58,491 nt of DNA from Bacteroidota bacterium. Lineage in GTDB: Bacteria > Bacteroidota > Bacteroidia > Cytophagales > Cyclobacteriaceae. The notes under the pieces are model-generated. The model did no database searches, was not told the DNA's origin, and saw nothing but the letters and a program-made list of their open reading frames with translations. Made by a program: the position numbers and the translations under genes. The DNA is taken from contig JABDGP010000012.1 of the NCBI GenBank assembly GCA_013285945.1, positions 1-58,491 of the forward strand. The letters are read 5' to 3'. Below, piece after piece: positions 18,328-26,633 of this stretch. Each line of letters begins with the position of its first letter. Within the stretch, counting starts at the first letter, position 1.

Positions 18328-18360
18328 AAGGCTTTAGGAAAACTAAAGCCTTTTTCTTTT
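18328..18360 (+). terminator. Rho-independent terminator of the lipoprotein gene
   Basis: A perfect 10-bp stem AAGGCTTTAG/CTAAAGCCTT (18328-18337, 18343-18352) with a 5-base loop is followed by a T-rich tract. The next gene starts only 4 bases after the T-tract, so that gene likely depends on readthrough or on a promoter inside this region. Confidence 0.88.
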
Positions 18361-18363
18361 TCT

Positions 18364-18987
18364 ATGGATTTCAAAAAGATTGAAGGCATTTTATCGCAGC
18401 ATGTTCCAGCCAACGCAGTCTTGTACTGTGTAACCCTTTGGCAAGAACTTCCTTTTGATTTCAAACTCCGAAAAACCCGACTATCCAAGGTCGGTGACTT
18501 TACCTGCCGGACGGGAAGCAGACCCCAGATCACAATTAACCGGGATTTACATCCGTATTTATTCCTGATGACCTATGTGCACGAGGTAGCTCATCATCGG
18601 GTTCATCAAGGATATGGATTTAGAGCCGAAGCCCACGGTGATGAATGGAAGGCAACCTTTCAGACGTTGATGAATCCAATGCTTAGTGATGAAATTTTCC
18701 CTGAGCCATTGCTATCGGGACTGAGAAAACACATGGCTTCTCCTAAAGCTTCCAGTTTTTCAGATGCAGAATTAACTCAACTTTTTAGATCACTTAATGA
18801 TCGTGAAGCCTCTGCAATTTTACTATCACATATTCCGGAAGGAAGTATTTTTAGCCTGCACGGAAAATGGTTTAAAAAAGGCAAGCTGAGGCGCACGCGC
18901 GTATTATGTCACGAAGTAAAAACGAGGCGCCAATATCTTGTGCCGGTTGATATGCCAATAGGTCAGGCGCAATTGGCGTTGCTATAA
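18364..18987 (+). CDS. SprT-like zinc metalloprotease-fold protein
   Basis: 208 residues from ATG 18364. The SprT/WLM motif HEVAHHRVH (near residue 78) gives two zinc ligands, and the downstream AHGDEWK a third, giving the SprT-type HExxH...H arrangement. The N-terminal segment DFKLRKTRLSKVGDFTCR and the ITINRDLHPY segment match the SprT-like fold. The C-terminal part (HGKWFKKGKLRRTRVLCHEVKTRRQYLVP) resembles the DNA-binding or zinc-ribbon end of SprT proteins, but only one Cys is seen. Known SprT-domain proteins act in DNA-protein crosslink repair (SPRTN), while the bacterial ones are poorly studied. The longer frame from 18253 overlaps the lipoprotein gene and is rejected. It ends 2 bases from the converging murQ. 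Confidence 0.83.
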   Translation: MDFKKIEGILSQHVPANAVLYCVTLWQELPFDFKLRKTRLSKVGDFTCRTGSRPQITINRDLHPYLFLMTYVHEVAHHRVHQGYGFRAEAHGDEWKATFQTLMNPMLSDEIFPEPLLSGLRKHMASPKASSFSDAELTQLFRSLNDREASAILLSHIPEGSIFSLHGKWFKKGKLRRTRVLCHEVKTRRQYLVPVDMPIGQAQLALL

Positions 18988-18989
18988 AG

Positions 18990-19790
18990 TTATTTCCTGC
19001 TGTTGATGGCTTTACGAACAGAGCCAAATTCTTTCAAAAGAGATCCAGCAATTTTTTCAGTCACCTGCAGTTCATCCATAACCATGTGCACTCCCCGGTC
19101 GATGAGCTTGTTGTTGGTCATTTTCATGTCCACCATTTTGTTTCCCTTCACACGGCCAAGTTGGATCATCACGGCAGTGGAAATCATATTGAGCGCTAGT
19201 TTTTGCGCTGTTCCTGCTTTCATGCGGGTGCTGCCGGTGACAAACTCCGGTCCCACAACTATTTCAATGGGATAATCAACGTTTGCAGCCAATTCACTTC
19301 CTGCATTGCACGTTATGCATCCTGTAACTATTTTTTTCGCACAGGCTTTCATAACCCCACTTATAACATAGGGGGTGCTTCCCGAAGCTGCGATACCGAT
19401 CAGGACATCGTTTTTGGTGATCTTAAATTTCTGTAGGTCCTTCCAGGCTTGCGTTGTGCTATCCTCAGCATGTTCTACCGCCTTTCGAATAGCTTTGTCA
19501 CCTCCAGCTATGATCCCGATGACTTTACCCTGAGGCATCCCAAAAGTGGGGGGAATCTCGGAAGCATCAACTACACCAAGTCTCCCGCTTGTACCGGCTC
19601 CGATGTAAAAAAGTCGTCCACCCTTCTTCATTTTTTCGACAATGACTTTTACAAGGGCCTCAATTTTTGGGATGACTTTTTCAATAACCTGCGGAACTGT
19701 CTTATCCTCCTGATTGATATTAATCAATACTTCCAAAACACTCATCGATTCCAGGTTGTCGTAGCGGGAAGATGACTCGGTTATTTTCAC
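18990..19790 (-). CDS. murQ: N-acetylmuramic acid 6-phosphate etherase
   Basis: 266 residues starting at GTG 19790. The SIS-domain sugar isomerase fold carries the MurQ signature GAGTSGRLGVVDASE and the later VTGSTRMKAGTAQK. MurQ cleaves the lactyl ether of MurNAc-6-phosphate to give GlcNAc-6-phosphate and lactate in peptidoglycan recycling. The family is usually about 270-300 residues, so it is full length. The GTG start keeps TESSSRYDNLESMSVLEVL, matching the conserved TExRNPxxxxLDxLSTLEML beginning of MurQ. The upstream kinase gene ends 72 bases before this start and has the same direction, so the two should be co-transcribed and act in consecutive steps. Confidence 0.96.
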   Translation of the reverse strand: MKITESSSRYDNLESMSVLEVLININQEDKTVPQVIEKVIPKIEALVKVIVEKMKKGGRLFYIGAGTSGRLGVVDASEIPPTFGMPQGKVIGIIAGGDKAIRKAVEHAEDSTTQAWKDLQKFKITKNDVLIGIAASGSTPYVISGVMKACAKKIVTGCITCNAGSELAANVDYPIEIVVGPEFVTGSTRMKAGTAQKLALNMISTAVMIQLGRVKGNKMVDMKMTNNKLIDRGVHMVMDELQVTEKIAGSLLKEFGSVRKAINSRK

Positions 19791-19862
19791 AAGTGTGAGA
19801 TGAAGTTATAAATTATCAAGAGTACTCAAGATGAGTATCCTGAAGCCGTGATCCGAATTTTC

Positions 19863-20705
19863 TTATAAGTCCTTCTGATGATACAAGGTCAATCCGGCGA
19901 TCGGGCCTTCCAAAATATTTTTTACGGTAATTCCTTTGTCATTGGCCACTTGTCGCACTACATCGCTGAAATAGAAACCAATCGAACCTGTGAAATGCAC
20001 TTTTAGGTTTGCGTAGTTTTTGTATTTCATCACATTGTTTTCAAAGAAATCAGAGAAACTTTTGTAAGCCAGCTGATAACAATACGGTTCTTTCAGGTGT
20101 TGAAAAATGAATTTGGCGAAACTTGCCAAAAATGCACCGGGCTTTTCGTGTTGATAAACTTTCTCGAGCACTTCTTCGCGACTCCAGGGAAAGCGTGCAT
20201 AAAACTGCCTGGCCAAACTTTCGGGCATCTGATTTCTGAAATAATCAAACACCAATTTTTTACCCAAATAGGTACCAGAACCCTCGTCAGCAAGTATCCA
20301 GCCAAGGTTAGCCACATTGTCTGTAATCTTTTCTCCGTCATACAGGCAGGAATTGGAGCCTGTACCCAAGATGCAGGCAATACCTGGCTCACGCCCGCAA
20401 AGCGCACGTGCTGCTGCCAGTAAGTCCCAACCAACTTCTATTGTTGCTTTCGGGAAGTAATCGGCAAATGTGGATTGAATGCTCAAAACATTTTTCTCAG
20501 AAGACACGCCAGTGCCATAGTAAAAAATTTTCGAAACCTCCTCGTGTACCTGCGGCAAAAGCGCTTCTTCGGTAATTTTCTTCAGGTGTTCGATGGGTTG
20601 ATAATATGGGTTGAAACCTGGGCTATTGGCCTGACCAATCGCTCCGTCTGTCTTGAGCAACCGCCAGTCAATTTTTGAGCCCCCGCTATCGGCAATGATG
20701 ACCAT
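19863..20705 (-). CDS. BadF/BcrA-type sugar kinase (N-acetylglucosamine or N-acetylmuramic acid kinase)
   Basis: 280 residues from ATG 20705. The ASKHA-fold motifs are seen: phosphate 1 IADSGGSK at the N-terminus, phosphate 2 and adenosine-type ILGTGSNSCLYDG and GWILADEGSGTYLGKK, and a C-terminal VHFTGSIGFYF. Family members phosphorylate GlcNAc at C6; in several Bacteroidota a kinase of this group (MurK) phosphorylates MurNAc to supply MurQ, and it is encoded next to murQ. The gene order kinase then murQ therefore suggests MurK function; GlcNAc kinase activity is an alternative. A frame starting at GTG/ATG codons upstream (20750) adds 15 residues of non-family sequence and was rejected. The gene diverges from the YCII-like gene across a 118-base gap. 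Confidence 0.87.
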   Translation of the reverse strand: MVIIADSGGSKIDWRLLKTDGAIGQANSPGFNPYYQPIEHLKKITEEALLPQVHEEVSKIFYYGTGVSSEKNVLSIQSTFADYFPKATIEVGWDLLAAARALCGREPGIACILGTGSNSCLYDGEKITDNVANLGWILADEGSGTYLGKKLVFDYFRNQMPESLARQFYARFPWSREEVLEKVYQHEKPGAFLASFAKFIFQHLKEPYCYQLAYKSFSDFFENNVMKYKNYANLKVHFTGSIGFYFSDVVRQVANDKGITVKNILEGPIAGLTLYHQKDL

Positions 20706-20823
20706 GTATTTTGTGTGAAATTGGGTTCGATTTACAATTAAAACATGCAAGTTACAACTGATTGGTGCTCTATGGAAGCCCTGAGACTCTAAAGTTTGTT
20801 ATTTTCACAAACTCAAAAGCACT

Positions 20824-21465
20824 ATGAAACTGACTGCCCTGTTCATTTTCCTGTCGAGCCATTTTTTGTTTGCTCAGGATTATGTTTTTGTGTTCTTACA
20901 TCACCGCGACGACAAACCAGAACTTCCCAAGGAGCAACTTGATAAAATCATGGAGGGCCACATGGCAAACATTAAGAAAATGGCTAACGATGGTAAGCTC
21001 CTTGTGGCTGGTCCGTTTGAAGGCAGTGGTGGTATTTTTATCTTTAAAAGCAAGTCGTTACAAGAAGTGCGTCAATGGCTTTCAAGTGATCCTGGCGTTA
21101 AGGCCAATCGATGGAACGTTGAAGTCTTGCCTTACTATCCGCACATTGGTATACCAAGACTGACAAGCGAGCTGTATGAAATGACAAGCTATCAGTTCAT
21201 TCGTTTTACGGCCTATATCGCCAAGTTTAATATCAACGATGTGCCGGAGTTGATGAAGAAGCATGACGATTATCTAAAAGAAATTCAAAAGTCTGGCAAT
21301 GTAGTAGCCGAAGGAGTTTTTAATGAAACTGACGGTGGCATATTGATAATAAAGGGAGAACTAGGGCGTGACGTAATTGAGTCTGACCCGGCTGTGCATG
21401 AAGGTTTGCTCGAAATTGAAATTAAAAAATGGTACGTGGCCAAAGGTGCGTTTGGCGAAAAATAA
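20824..21465 (+). CDS. Secreted protein with two YCII-like domains
   Basis: 213 residues. A signal peptide (1-17, ending FLFAQ) precedes two diverged YCII-type units. The first, about 18-105, has HHRDDKPELPKEQLDKIMEGHMANIKKMANDGKLLVAGPF, a strong YCII pattern. The second, about 118-205, has YIAKFNINDVPELMKKHDDYLKEIQKSGNVVAEGVF and GGILIIKGE, only partly alike. YCII proteins are dimeric alpha/beta-barrel folds usually cytoplasmic; an exported tandem form would be periplasmic or outer-membrane. The His in the first unit, H38-H47 region, is kept as in YciI, whereas the second lacks it. Function is unknown. It ends 2 bases from the converging PD40-like gene, and has no obvious operon partner. Confidence 0.75.
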   Translation: MKLTALFIFLSSHFLFAQDYVFVFLHHRDDKPELPKEQLDKIMEGHMANIKKMANDGKLLVAGPFEGSGGIFIFKSKSLQEVRQWLSSDPGVKANRWNVEVLPYYPHIGIPRLTSELYEMTSYQFIRFTAYIAKFNINDVPELMKKHDDYLKEIQKSGNVVAEGVFNETDGGILIIKGELGRDVIESDPAVHEGLLEIEIKKWYVAKGAFGEK

Positions 21466-21467
21466 AT

Positions 21468-22340
21468 CTATTCAGTTACCACCACAGCTAGCTTATTCCT
21501 CGATTTATCTACAGCAAGACGCGTAACTCCCTTTAACATCTCTGCTCCTGTTTTTATTTGAACCGCTCTCCACGTTGAGTCGGTCTTTGGATCCATCCAA
21601 AATATTTTAGCGCCATCACTCATAATAATCTTTCCATCGCTGGTCCAGCATAAATCTTCGCGGCCGGGCAGTGTGGCTCCGATAGAAGTGATTTCCGATT
21701 TAATGGGATTGAACTTTTTAACAATCCATTCCTTATCAGAAATTTTATGAACAAAGCTTATTGAGTTTTCGCCGGGGATACGATGTAATGAGCGACCAAT
21801 ATTTTGTGTAATGATAGTATCTGTTTTTGTTGGCAGCCTTAAATAATGAAAAGTGTTGGGCGCCCCATCCTTTCCCAGCACAAATAATCCGATATGGCTG
21901 TTATCGGCCCACACATGGTAACCCACGATTAGGTTATCAATAATCACAACAGGCTCTCCGCCTTCAACAGGATATTTTCCCAAATCCTGAGCACCATTAT
22001 CGCGTTGAATAATGCAAGAAATAAACTCCTTATCGGGAGTTAATGTTGGAGAGTACTCACGTTCGCTGGTTTGCGTGAGCGATTTGGTTTCATCGGTTTT
22101 GTAATTGTAAATTTTTATGTCCGACCGACCCTCATTATTAAAAGAAGAGTAGTAAATCAACGGTTTGTCGGGATGAAATGAAGGCTGATTGTCATAACCC
22201 TTACGGTTGGTAATATTCTTTGGTTTGGAGATGGTCACCCTGTTTTTTTTCAATTGCAAATCGAAAAGTAAAATTTCTGAACCAGCTTGGCCAAAGGCAA
22301 CAATTGGAAGAATCAAAATGCCTAACAATACTCTTTTCAT
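21468..22340 (-). CDS. Secreted TolB-like beta-propeller protein (PD40 repeats)
   Basis: 290 residues from ATG 22340, which directly precedes a signal peptide (MKRVLLGILILPIVAFGQ). A longer frame to 22424 gives no signal and was rejected. The mature part has PD40-type WD-like repeats: YDNQPSFHPDKPLIYYSSFNNEGRSDIKIYNYKTDETKSLT and later EYSPTLTPDKEFISCIIQRDNGAQDLGKYPVEGG, with about five blades' worth of sequence. Similar proteins are TolB-related or prolyl-oligopeptidase propeller parts without the peptidase domain. Periplasmic location is likely. Since no enzymatic domain follows, it may bind a ligand or partner protein. It converges with the YCII-like gene and diverges from the ypdA gene. 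Confidence 0.78.
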   Translation of the reverse strand: MKRVLLGILILPIVAFGQAGSEILLFDLQLKKNRVTISKPKNITNRKGYDNQPSFHPDKPLIYYSSFNNEGRSDIKIYNYKTDETKSLTQTSEREYSPTLTPDKEFISCIIQRDNGAQDLGKYPVEGGEPVVIIDNLIVGYHVWADNSHIGLFVLGKDGAPNTFHYLRLPTKTDTIITQNIGRSLHRIPGENSISFVHKISDKEWIVKKFNPIKSEITSIGATLPGREDLCWTSDGKIIMSDGAKIFWMDPKTDSTWRAVQIKTGAEMLKGVTRLAVDKSRNKLAVVVTE

Positions 22341-22424
22341 AATAAAATGATTTGATCGAAAGTAGAGAATAACCCGTGAAAAGCATGGATTGAATCCGTT
22401 AAATTTTGAATTAAATTCGAGCAC

Positions 22425-23399
22425 ATGGAAGAGTACGATTTAATCATTATCGGTGCCGGCCCTATTGGGCTTGCCTGTGGTATTGAAGCCAAAAAGGCTG
22501 GGCTTAGGTACACTATTATTGAAAAAGGGTGCCTTGTTAATTCATTGTTTCATTACCCTATGAACATGACATTCTTTTCCACCTCAGAAAGGCTTGAGAT
22601 TGGTGAGGTCCCTTTCATCAGTAACAATCCTAAGTCCACTCGTGCAGAAGCATTGGAATATTATCGCCGGGTTTGCTCCACATGGGATTTGAATTTACGG
22701 TTGTATGAAGAAGTGATGGAAGTCAATCGCATGAAAGAGAGTGGCTTTTCTTTGACAACGGGCAAAGGAAAGTATTCCGCCAAGGCAATTGTGCTAGCAC
22801 TTGGCTTTTATGATTTGCCTTTCCTGCTCAACATACCGGGCGAGAATCTTCCTAAAGTGAAACACTATTATGACGAACCACATCCCTATTACCGGCAGAA
22901 GGTTGTTGTTGTTGGCGCTGCCAACTCAGCGGTAGATGTGGCGTTGGAGACTTGGCGAAAAGGAGCAGAAGTTACAATGATAGTTCGAGAACCTACGTTG
23001 CGTGAAAGTGTGAAATATTGGGTGAAGCCAGATATTGAAAATCGTATTAAGGAGGGATCGATTAAAGCTTATTTTAATTCAACTGTTTTGAACATCACCG
23101 AAACTCAGGTGGACATCCAAACTCCTGAAGGCGTTAAAAAAATAGACAACGATTATGTGCTTGCAATGACTGGCTATAAGCCTCCATTTGATTTTATGAA
23201 ATCGGCGGGGATACAGTTTCGCAAAGATGAATTTCATACGCCAGTATATAATGAACTAACCATGGAAACCAATGTTCATCACCTTTATCTTGCAGGTGTT
23301 GTTTGTGGTGGATTAAAGACCAATAAATGGTTCATCGAAAATTCGCGCGAGCATGCGAAGTTGATCATCAACAATTTAATCAAAATCAAATTGAATTAA
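22425..23399 (+). CDS. ypdA: YpdA-type FAD/NAD(P)-dependent oxidoreductase (putative bacillithiol disulfide reductase)
   Basis: 324 residues, usual YpdA length. The FAD-binding GAGPIGLACGIEAKKAG at the N-terminus and the second Rossmann motif VVVVGAANSAVDVALETWRKGAEVTM (near 160) are clear, along with the YpdA-type ATG segment LALGFYDLP. There is no CxxC redox pair as in thioredoxin reductase. Known work on Firmicutes links YpdA to reduction of bacillithiol disulfide using NADPH; many Bacteroidota also make bacillithiol, so the same role is plausible here but not shown by the sequence alone. Its stop overlaps the stop of the converging gene by 4 bases. The divergent propeller gene lies upstream. 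Confidence 0.9.
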   Translation: MEEYDLIIIGAGPIGLACGIEAKKAGLRYTIIEKGCLVNSLFHYPMNMTFFSTSERLEIGEVPFISNNPKSTRAEALEYYRRVCSTWDLNLRLYEEVMEVNRMKESGFSLTTGKGKYSAKAIVLALGFYDLPFLLNIPGENLPKVKHYYDEPHPYYRQKVVVVGAANSAVDVALETWRKGAEVTMIVREPTLRESVKYWVKPDIENRIKEGSIKAYFNSTVLNITETQVDIQTPEGVKKIDNDYVLAMTGYKPPFDFMKSAGIQFRKDEFHTPVYNELTMETNVHHLYLAGVVCGGLKTNKWFIENSREHAKLIINNLIKIKLN

Positions 23400-23800
23400 G
23401 AATGTAACACACCTTCCTTTTCCAAAATCTGGATAAAGGTGAGGTTCTCTTCACATATCGTCTCAGGCACAAATACAAAACGCTTGTCGTAAATCTGTGA
23501 GCCGATATAGTAACTCACCCAATACTCGTTGTTGAGATGGAAGACTTTGGAATCAATAGGTTCAATCAGCGTGTGGCTTTTTGCCGGAACGGTCTCTAAA
23601 AAATGACGAAGTGTAGACGTGCGCTGTTCTTCTCCATCTTTCTCTCCGTAGCCTCGGCTAACAACCAATGTATTTTCAATCGGAATGTCATTATTATTGA
23701 TCAGATAAACCTTCCACTCATCCAGATTGAGTAAATTCTTTTCTCTCGCCACCGCGAGTGTAACATTTTTTACTTCCGGTATTTCTATGTCTTTCTTCAT
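23396..23800 (-). CDS. Conserved hypothetical protein in lipB operon
   Basis: 134 residues without signal peptide or membrane segment. The sequence, beginning KKDIEIPEVKNVTLAVAREKNLLNLDEWKVYLINNNDIPIENT, is a compact beta-rich cytoplasmic protein of a type I associate with a Bacteroidota-restricted family, but I cannot give it a function; some annotation tracks mislabel it as a phenylalanyl-tRNA synthetase subunit, which nothing in this sequence supports. It overlaps lipB by 4 bases (ATGA-type junction), so the two are translationally coupled. A role related to lipoylation or to protein modification would be only guilt by association. Confidence 0.72.
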   Translation of the reverse strand: MKKDIEIPEVKNVTLAVAREKNLLNLDEWKVYLINNNDIPIENTLVVSRGYGEKDGEEQRTSTLRHFLETVPAKSHTLIEPIDSKVFHLNNEYWVSYYIGSQIYDKRFVFVPETICEENLTFIQILEKEGVLHS

Positions 23801-24513
23801 TGTAAATTCATTTCAAATTGTAATGCGATTTTCTCTTTTAAAATTTCCTTCACCGACTCCATCTTTTGATCAGCGCTTAACTCTTTTTTCAAAGAAGTAA
23901 CCGCCTTGTCCTGAATGCCACAAGGCACAATGTGATTAAAGTAGCTCAGGTCGGTGTTCACATTTAAGGCTAAACCGTGCATTGTCACCCAACGGCTAGT
24001 CTTCACACCAAGGGCACAAATTTTACGTGCTTTCTTTTCATCATTCCAATCCAGCCACACCCCGGTCAATCCCTTTATTCGCCCGGACGCAACACCAAAC
24101 TCCTTCAATGTTTGGATCACTGATTCTTCCAGCGTGCGCATGTATTGATGGATGTCGGTGAAAAAATTTTCGAGGTCGATGACAAGGTAAACTACAATTT
24201 GTCCTGGCCCATGATAGGTGATGTCTCCACCGCGATTAATCTGATGATAGCTCGCGCCAATAGATGAAAGATCCGCCGTGGGAATTACCAAATTCTTTTC
24301 ATCGCCACTTTTACCAATTGTAAAGACATGAGGATGTTCGCAAAAAAGCAGGTAGTTATTCGTTGTTAGTTGAACGGTATCCGGAAGATTTCTGTTTTCA
24401 GATTTAATCGCCAGAATTTTGTTGAATAAATCAGTCTGATGATCCCAAGCTTTTTGGTAGTCAATCAAGCCGAGATCAATAAATTGAGTTTGTTTGTTGA
24501 CAGAGCGATTCAT
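23797..24513 (-). CDS. lipB: Octanoyl-(acyl carrier protein):protein octanoyltransferase
   Basis: 238 residues. The LipB signature is complete: RGGDITYHGPGQIVVYLV near 80, the catalytic lysine in ICALGVKTSRWVTMHGLALN and the catalytic cysteine in HIVPCGI. LipB moves the octanoyl group from acyl carrier protein onto lipoyl domains of pyruvate and 2-oxoglutarate dehydrogenases, the first step of endogenous lipoate synthesis, later completed by LipA (not in the window). The family normally has 210-240 residues, so length is right. The hypothetical gene downstream starts inside its stop region, and PGI/PMI lies 43 bases upstream on the same strand. Confidence 0.96.
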   Translation of the reverse strand: MNRSVNKQTQFIDLGLIDYQKAWDHQTDLFNKILAIKSENRNLPDTVQLTTNNYLLFCEHPHVFTIGKSGDEKNLVIPTADLSSIGASYHQINRGGDITYHGPGQIVVYLVIDLENFFTDIHQYMRTLEESVIQTLKEFGVASGRIKGLTGVWLDWNDEKKARKICALGVKTSRWVTMHGLALNVNTDLSYFNHIVPCGIQDKAVTSLKKELSADQKMESVKEILKEKIALQFEMNLQ

Positions 24514-24555
24514 TTCTTATGTTCTCTAACAAACTCTTCCAGATAAAAATTAGTT

Positions 24556-25554
24556 TCACTTTAGCTTCGCCAATTCTCCTTTCACAAAATCAACTGCTTC
24601 TTCGGGATCGGGGTCAACATTGTTTTCTTTGGCAAGAAAATATGAAATCCAATCCGTAAGATGGATTAAATAATAGTATTGTTCGAGCAACGAAGCGCCT
24701 TCGGCTACGATATCTATGATCGGGTTAGAGCGTTTTTCAAAAATGTCGCGGCAAATCTCCATTCGTTTTTCCACGCGTTCATGGTCATGGTCAGAATACA
24801 AGTAAATCACCTGCGATTGTTGCAAAATATTTTCTGGAAAGTGCCAGCCTACAATTTCATTATGATTCATTTCGGGGAATGTATTGACATGCGCCATCTG
24901 CTTTGCGTTTTCATTGATTTGATTTTGAAATCGAGTAGCCATGGCACGTAAGCGTTCATCACAATAAATAATCGGGAGTTTACCGCGAAGCTTTTTGGCA
25001 ATTAGTTCTGCTTCTGATTGTATAGCTTTCTCACCACGATCCAAATATTCAATCGAGTTTTCAGTCTCCTTTATAAAAGCAGCACCAATGAGATTGGTAT
25101 GATAAAGCGCATACAACAATGAAATCATCAGGTAGCCAAGCTGAGCACGCGGGCTGCTCGATCCGTCTGGTATCTGAATATAGAATAGATTGTATTCTTT
25201 TGCCATCTCCAGCATTTTTCCACCCGAAGTCACGCAAATGATATGAGCCCGTTTCAGCATGCCCTTATTTACAGCCGCCAATGTCTCTTCTGTGTTGCCA
25301 CTATAGGAGCAGGCAATAAACAATGTATGCGGACTAACAAACTGTGGAATATTATAACCTTTAGAAACTGTAATCGGGATTGGAACACGGCCGAAGGCAA
25401 GAGATTCTACCAGATCAGCACCAATGCCAGAGCCACCCATACCGGTGATGATGATATTGCGGATATCGCTTCCCGGGCGAACAAAATCAACTGTCTGCCC
25501 AAGTTTAATTGCGTGAGCCAGTTGTTGTGTAAACCCTTCAATAAGTTTTTTCAT
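24556..25554 (-). CDS. Bifunctional phosphoglucose/phosphomannose isomerase (SIS fold)
   Basis: 332 residues of the double-SIS phosphoglucose/phosphomannose isomerase family. The MGGSGIGADLV, CSYSGNTEETL and SSSPRAQLGY motifs lie in the first 150 residues, and the second half carries EMNHNEIVGW, which holds the catalytic glutamate/histidine positions. Such enzymes interconvert glucose-6-P or mannose-6-P with fructose-6-P and are known from archaea and some bacteria; in Bacteroidota a separate glucose isomerase usually also exists, so the in vivo substrate could be mannose. A TACCTTTG box lies upstream on this strand. It diverges from yraN across 42 bases. Confidence 0.92.
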   Translation of the reverse strand: MKKLIEGFTQQLAHAIKLGQTVDFVRPGSDIRNIIITGMGGSGIGADLVESLAFGRVPIPITVSKGYNIPQFVSPHTLFIACSYSGNTEETLAAVNKGMLKRAHIICVTSGGKMLEMAKEYNLFYIQIPDGSSSPRAQLGYLMISLLYALYHTNLIGAAFIKETENSIEYLDRGEKAIQSEAELIAKKLRGKLPIIYCDERLRAMATRFQNQINENAKQMAHVNTFPEMNHNEIVGWHFPENILQQSQVIYLYSDHDHERVEKRMEICRDIFEKRSNPIIDIVAEGASLLEQYYYLIHLTDWISYFLAKENNVDPDPEEAVDFVKGELAKLK

Positions 25555-25576
25555 TCTTGTTCTTAACTTTAGCTTT

Positions 25577-25584
25577 CAAAGGTA
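25577..25584 (-). promoter_or_regulatory. Candidate -7 promoter box of the PGI/PMI gene
   Basis: On the minus strand TACCTTTG matches the TAnnTTTG box and lies 22 bases before the PGI/PMI ATG. No clear TTTG at -33 was found. Confidence 0.45.
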
Positions 25585-25596
25585 AAATAAAATCCG

Positions 25597-25950
25597 GTGA
25601 GCGATAAAATAAAAAAGGGGAAAGAGGGAGAAGCACTCGCTGCCGATTTTCTAATTGAAAAGGGGTTTGAGATAATTGCCCGTAACTACCGAAATAAACG
25701 ATCGGAGATAGATTTGATCATAAAGAAAAGCAACTGGCTTATTTTTGTAGAGGTCAAGATGCGAAGTTCAGATGCATATGGCTATCCTGAAGACTTTGTG
25801 GATTATAAAAAAGCTAAGAACATAATTGACGGAGCCGAGCAATATACTTATGATCAAAACTGGCAAGGCAATGTGCGCTACGATATAATTTCGATCCGTG
25901 ATCAATACGGCAAAAAAGAAATTTTACATATTGAAGATGCATTTTATTGA
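25597..25950 (+). CDS. YraN/UPF0102 family nuclease-fold protein
   Basis: 117 residues starting at GTG 25597; the family typical length is 115-125. The PD-(D/E)xK nuclease core is seen: KGKEGEALAADFLIEKGFEIIARNYRNKRSEIDLI, with the acidic residue in SEIDLI and the EVK in LIFVEVKMR. YraN proteins have the fold of Holliday junction resolvases and are commonly linked to RNase HII and to recombination genes, though the biological substrate is unproven. Here the neighbours do not include rnhB. It is 18 bases before the DUF1801 gene, same direction. Confidence 0.9.
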   Translation: MSDKIKKGKEGEALAADFLIEKGFEIIARNYRNKRSEIDLIIKKSNWLIFVEVKMRSSDAYGYPEDFVDYKKAKNIIDGAEQYTYDQNWQGNVRYDIISIRDQYGKKEILHIEDAFY

Positions 25951-25968
25951 ATTTAAAATTGTTATAAA

Positions 25969-26580
25969 ATGAAAGACAAACGCGTAGATGCTTACATCGC
26001 CAAGTCGGCAGAGTTTGCAAAACCAATTCTCACACACTTGCGCGAACTTGTTCACCGGGCTTGCCCCGAAGTTGAGGAAAAAATAAAGTGGGGGTTCCCC
26101 AACTTCGATTACAAAGGAGTGATGTGCAACATGGCCGCATTTAAGCAACATTGTGCTTTTGGCTTCTGGAAAGCATCACTGTTGAATGATCCAAAGGGAA
26201 TCCTCGCCACTGTTGACCAAAACAGCATGGGGCATTTCGACCGGATTACTTCTTTAAAAGATTTGCCCTCCGACAAAATCCTGTTGGGCTTTATCAAACA
26301 AGCCGTCGAGCTCAATGAAAGAAAGATTAAGAGACCGGTGAAGGTCACTCCAAAAGGCTCGAAGACAATTGATACTCCCGATTATCTGGCCAAAGCTTTA
26401 AGAAAAGATAAAACATCTGCCGAAATCTTTGAAAACTTTGCTTACTCACATCGCAAAGAATACATCCAATGGTTTGAAGAAGCTAAAACGGAAGAAACCA
26501 GAAACAAACGAATAGCCCAAGCCATTGAGTGGATAAGTGAAGGCAAAGGCAGGAATTGGAAGTATGAGAAAAAGAAGTAG
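25969..26580 (+). CDS. YdeI/DUF1801 family protein with OmdA-like tail
   Basis: 203 residues. The first 115 residues are a DUF1801 (YdhG-like) domain: VEEKIKWGFPNFDYKGVMCNMAAFKQHCAFGFWK is highly characteristic. The second part, TPDYLAKALRKDKTSAEIFENFAYSHRKEYIQWFEEAKTEETRNKRIAQAIEWI, matches the YdeI/OmpD-associated C-terminal region. The protein is cytoplasmic, with the DUF1801 fold resembling a small alpha/beta ligand-binding domain. Function is not established; in other bacteria YdeI-like proteins are linked to antimicrobial-peptide or iron-related stress. The gene follows yraN after 18 bases, so co-transcription is likely. Confidence 0.85.
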   Translation: MKDKRVDAYIAKSAEFAKPILTHLRELVHRACPEVEEKIKWGFPNFDYKGVMCNMAAFKQHCAFGFWKASLLNDPKGILATVDQNSMGHFDRITSLKDLPSDKILLGFIKQAVELNERKIKRPVKVTPKGSKTIDTPDYLAKALRKDKTSAEIFENFAYSHRKEYIQWFEEAKTEETRNKRIAQAIEWISEGKGRNWKYEKKK

Positions 26581-26633
26581 AAACGATAAAAGTTAAAATT
26601 GAAAAAATTAAAGAAGAAGGTGGTAGAATAAAG

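Noticed and set aside
18253-18363. Long start of the SprT-like gene
   Set aside because: It overlaps the lipoprotein coding region and runs through the strong terminator. ATG 18364 fits the family start.
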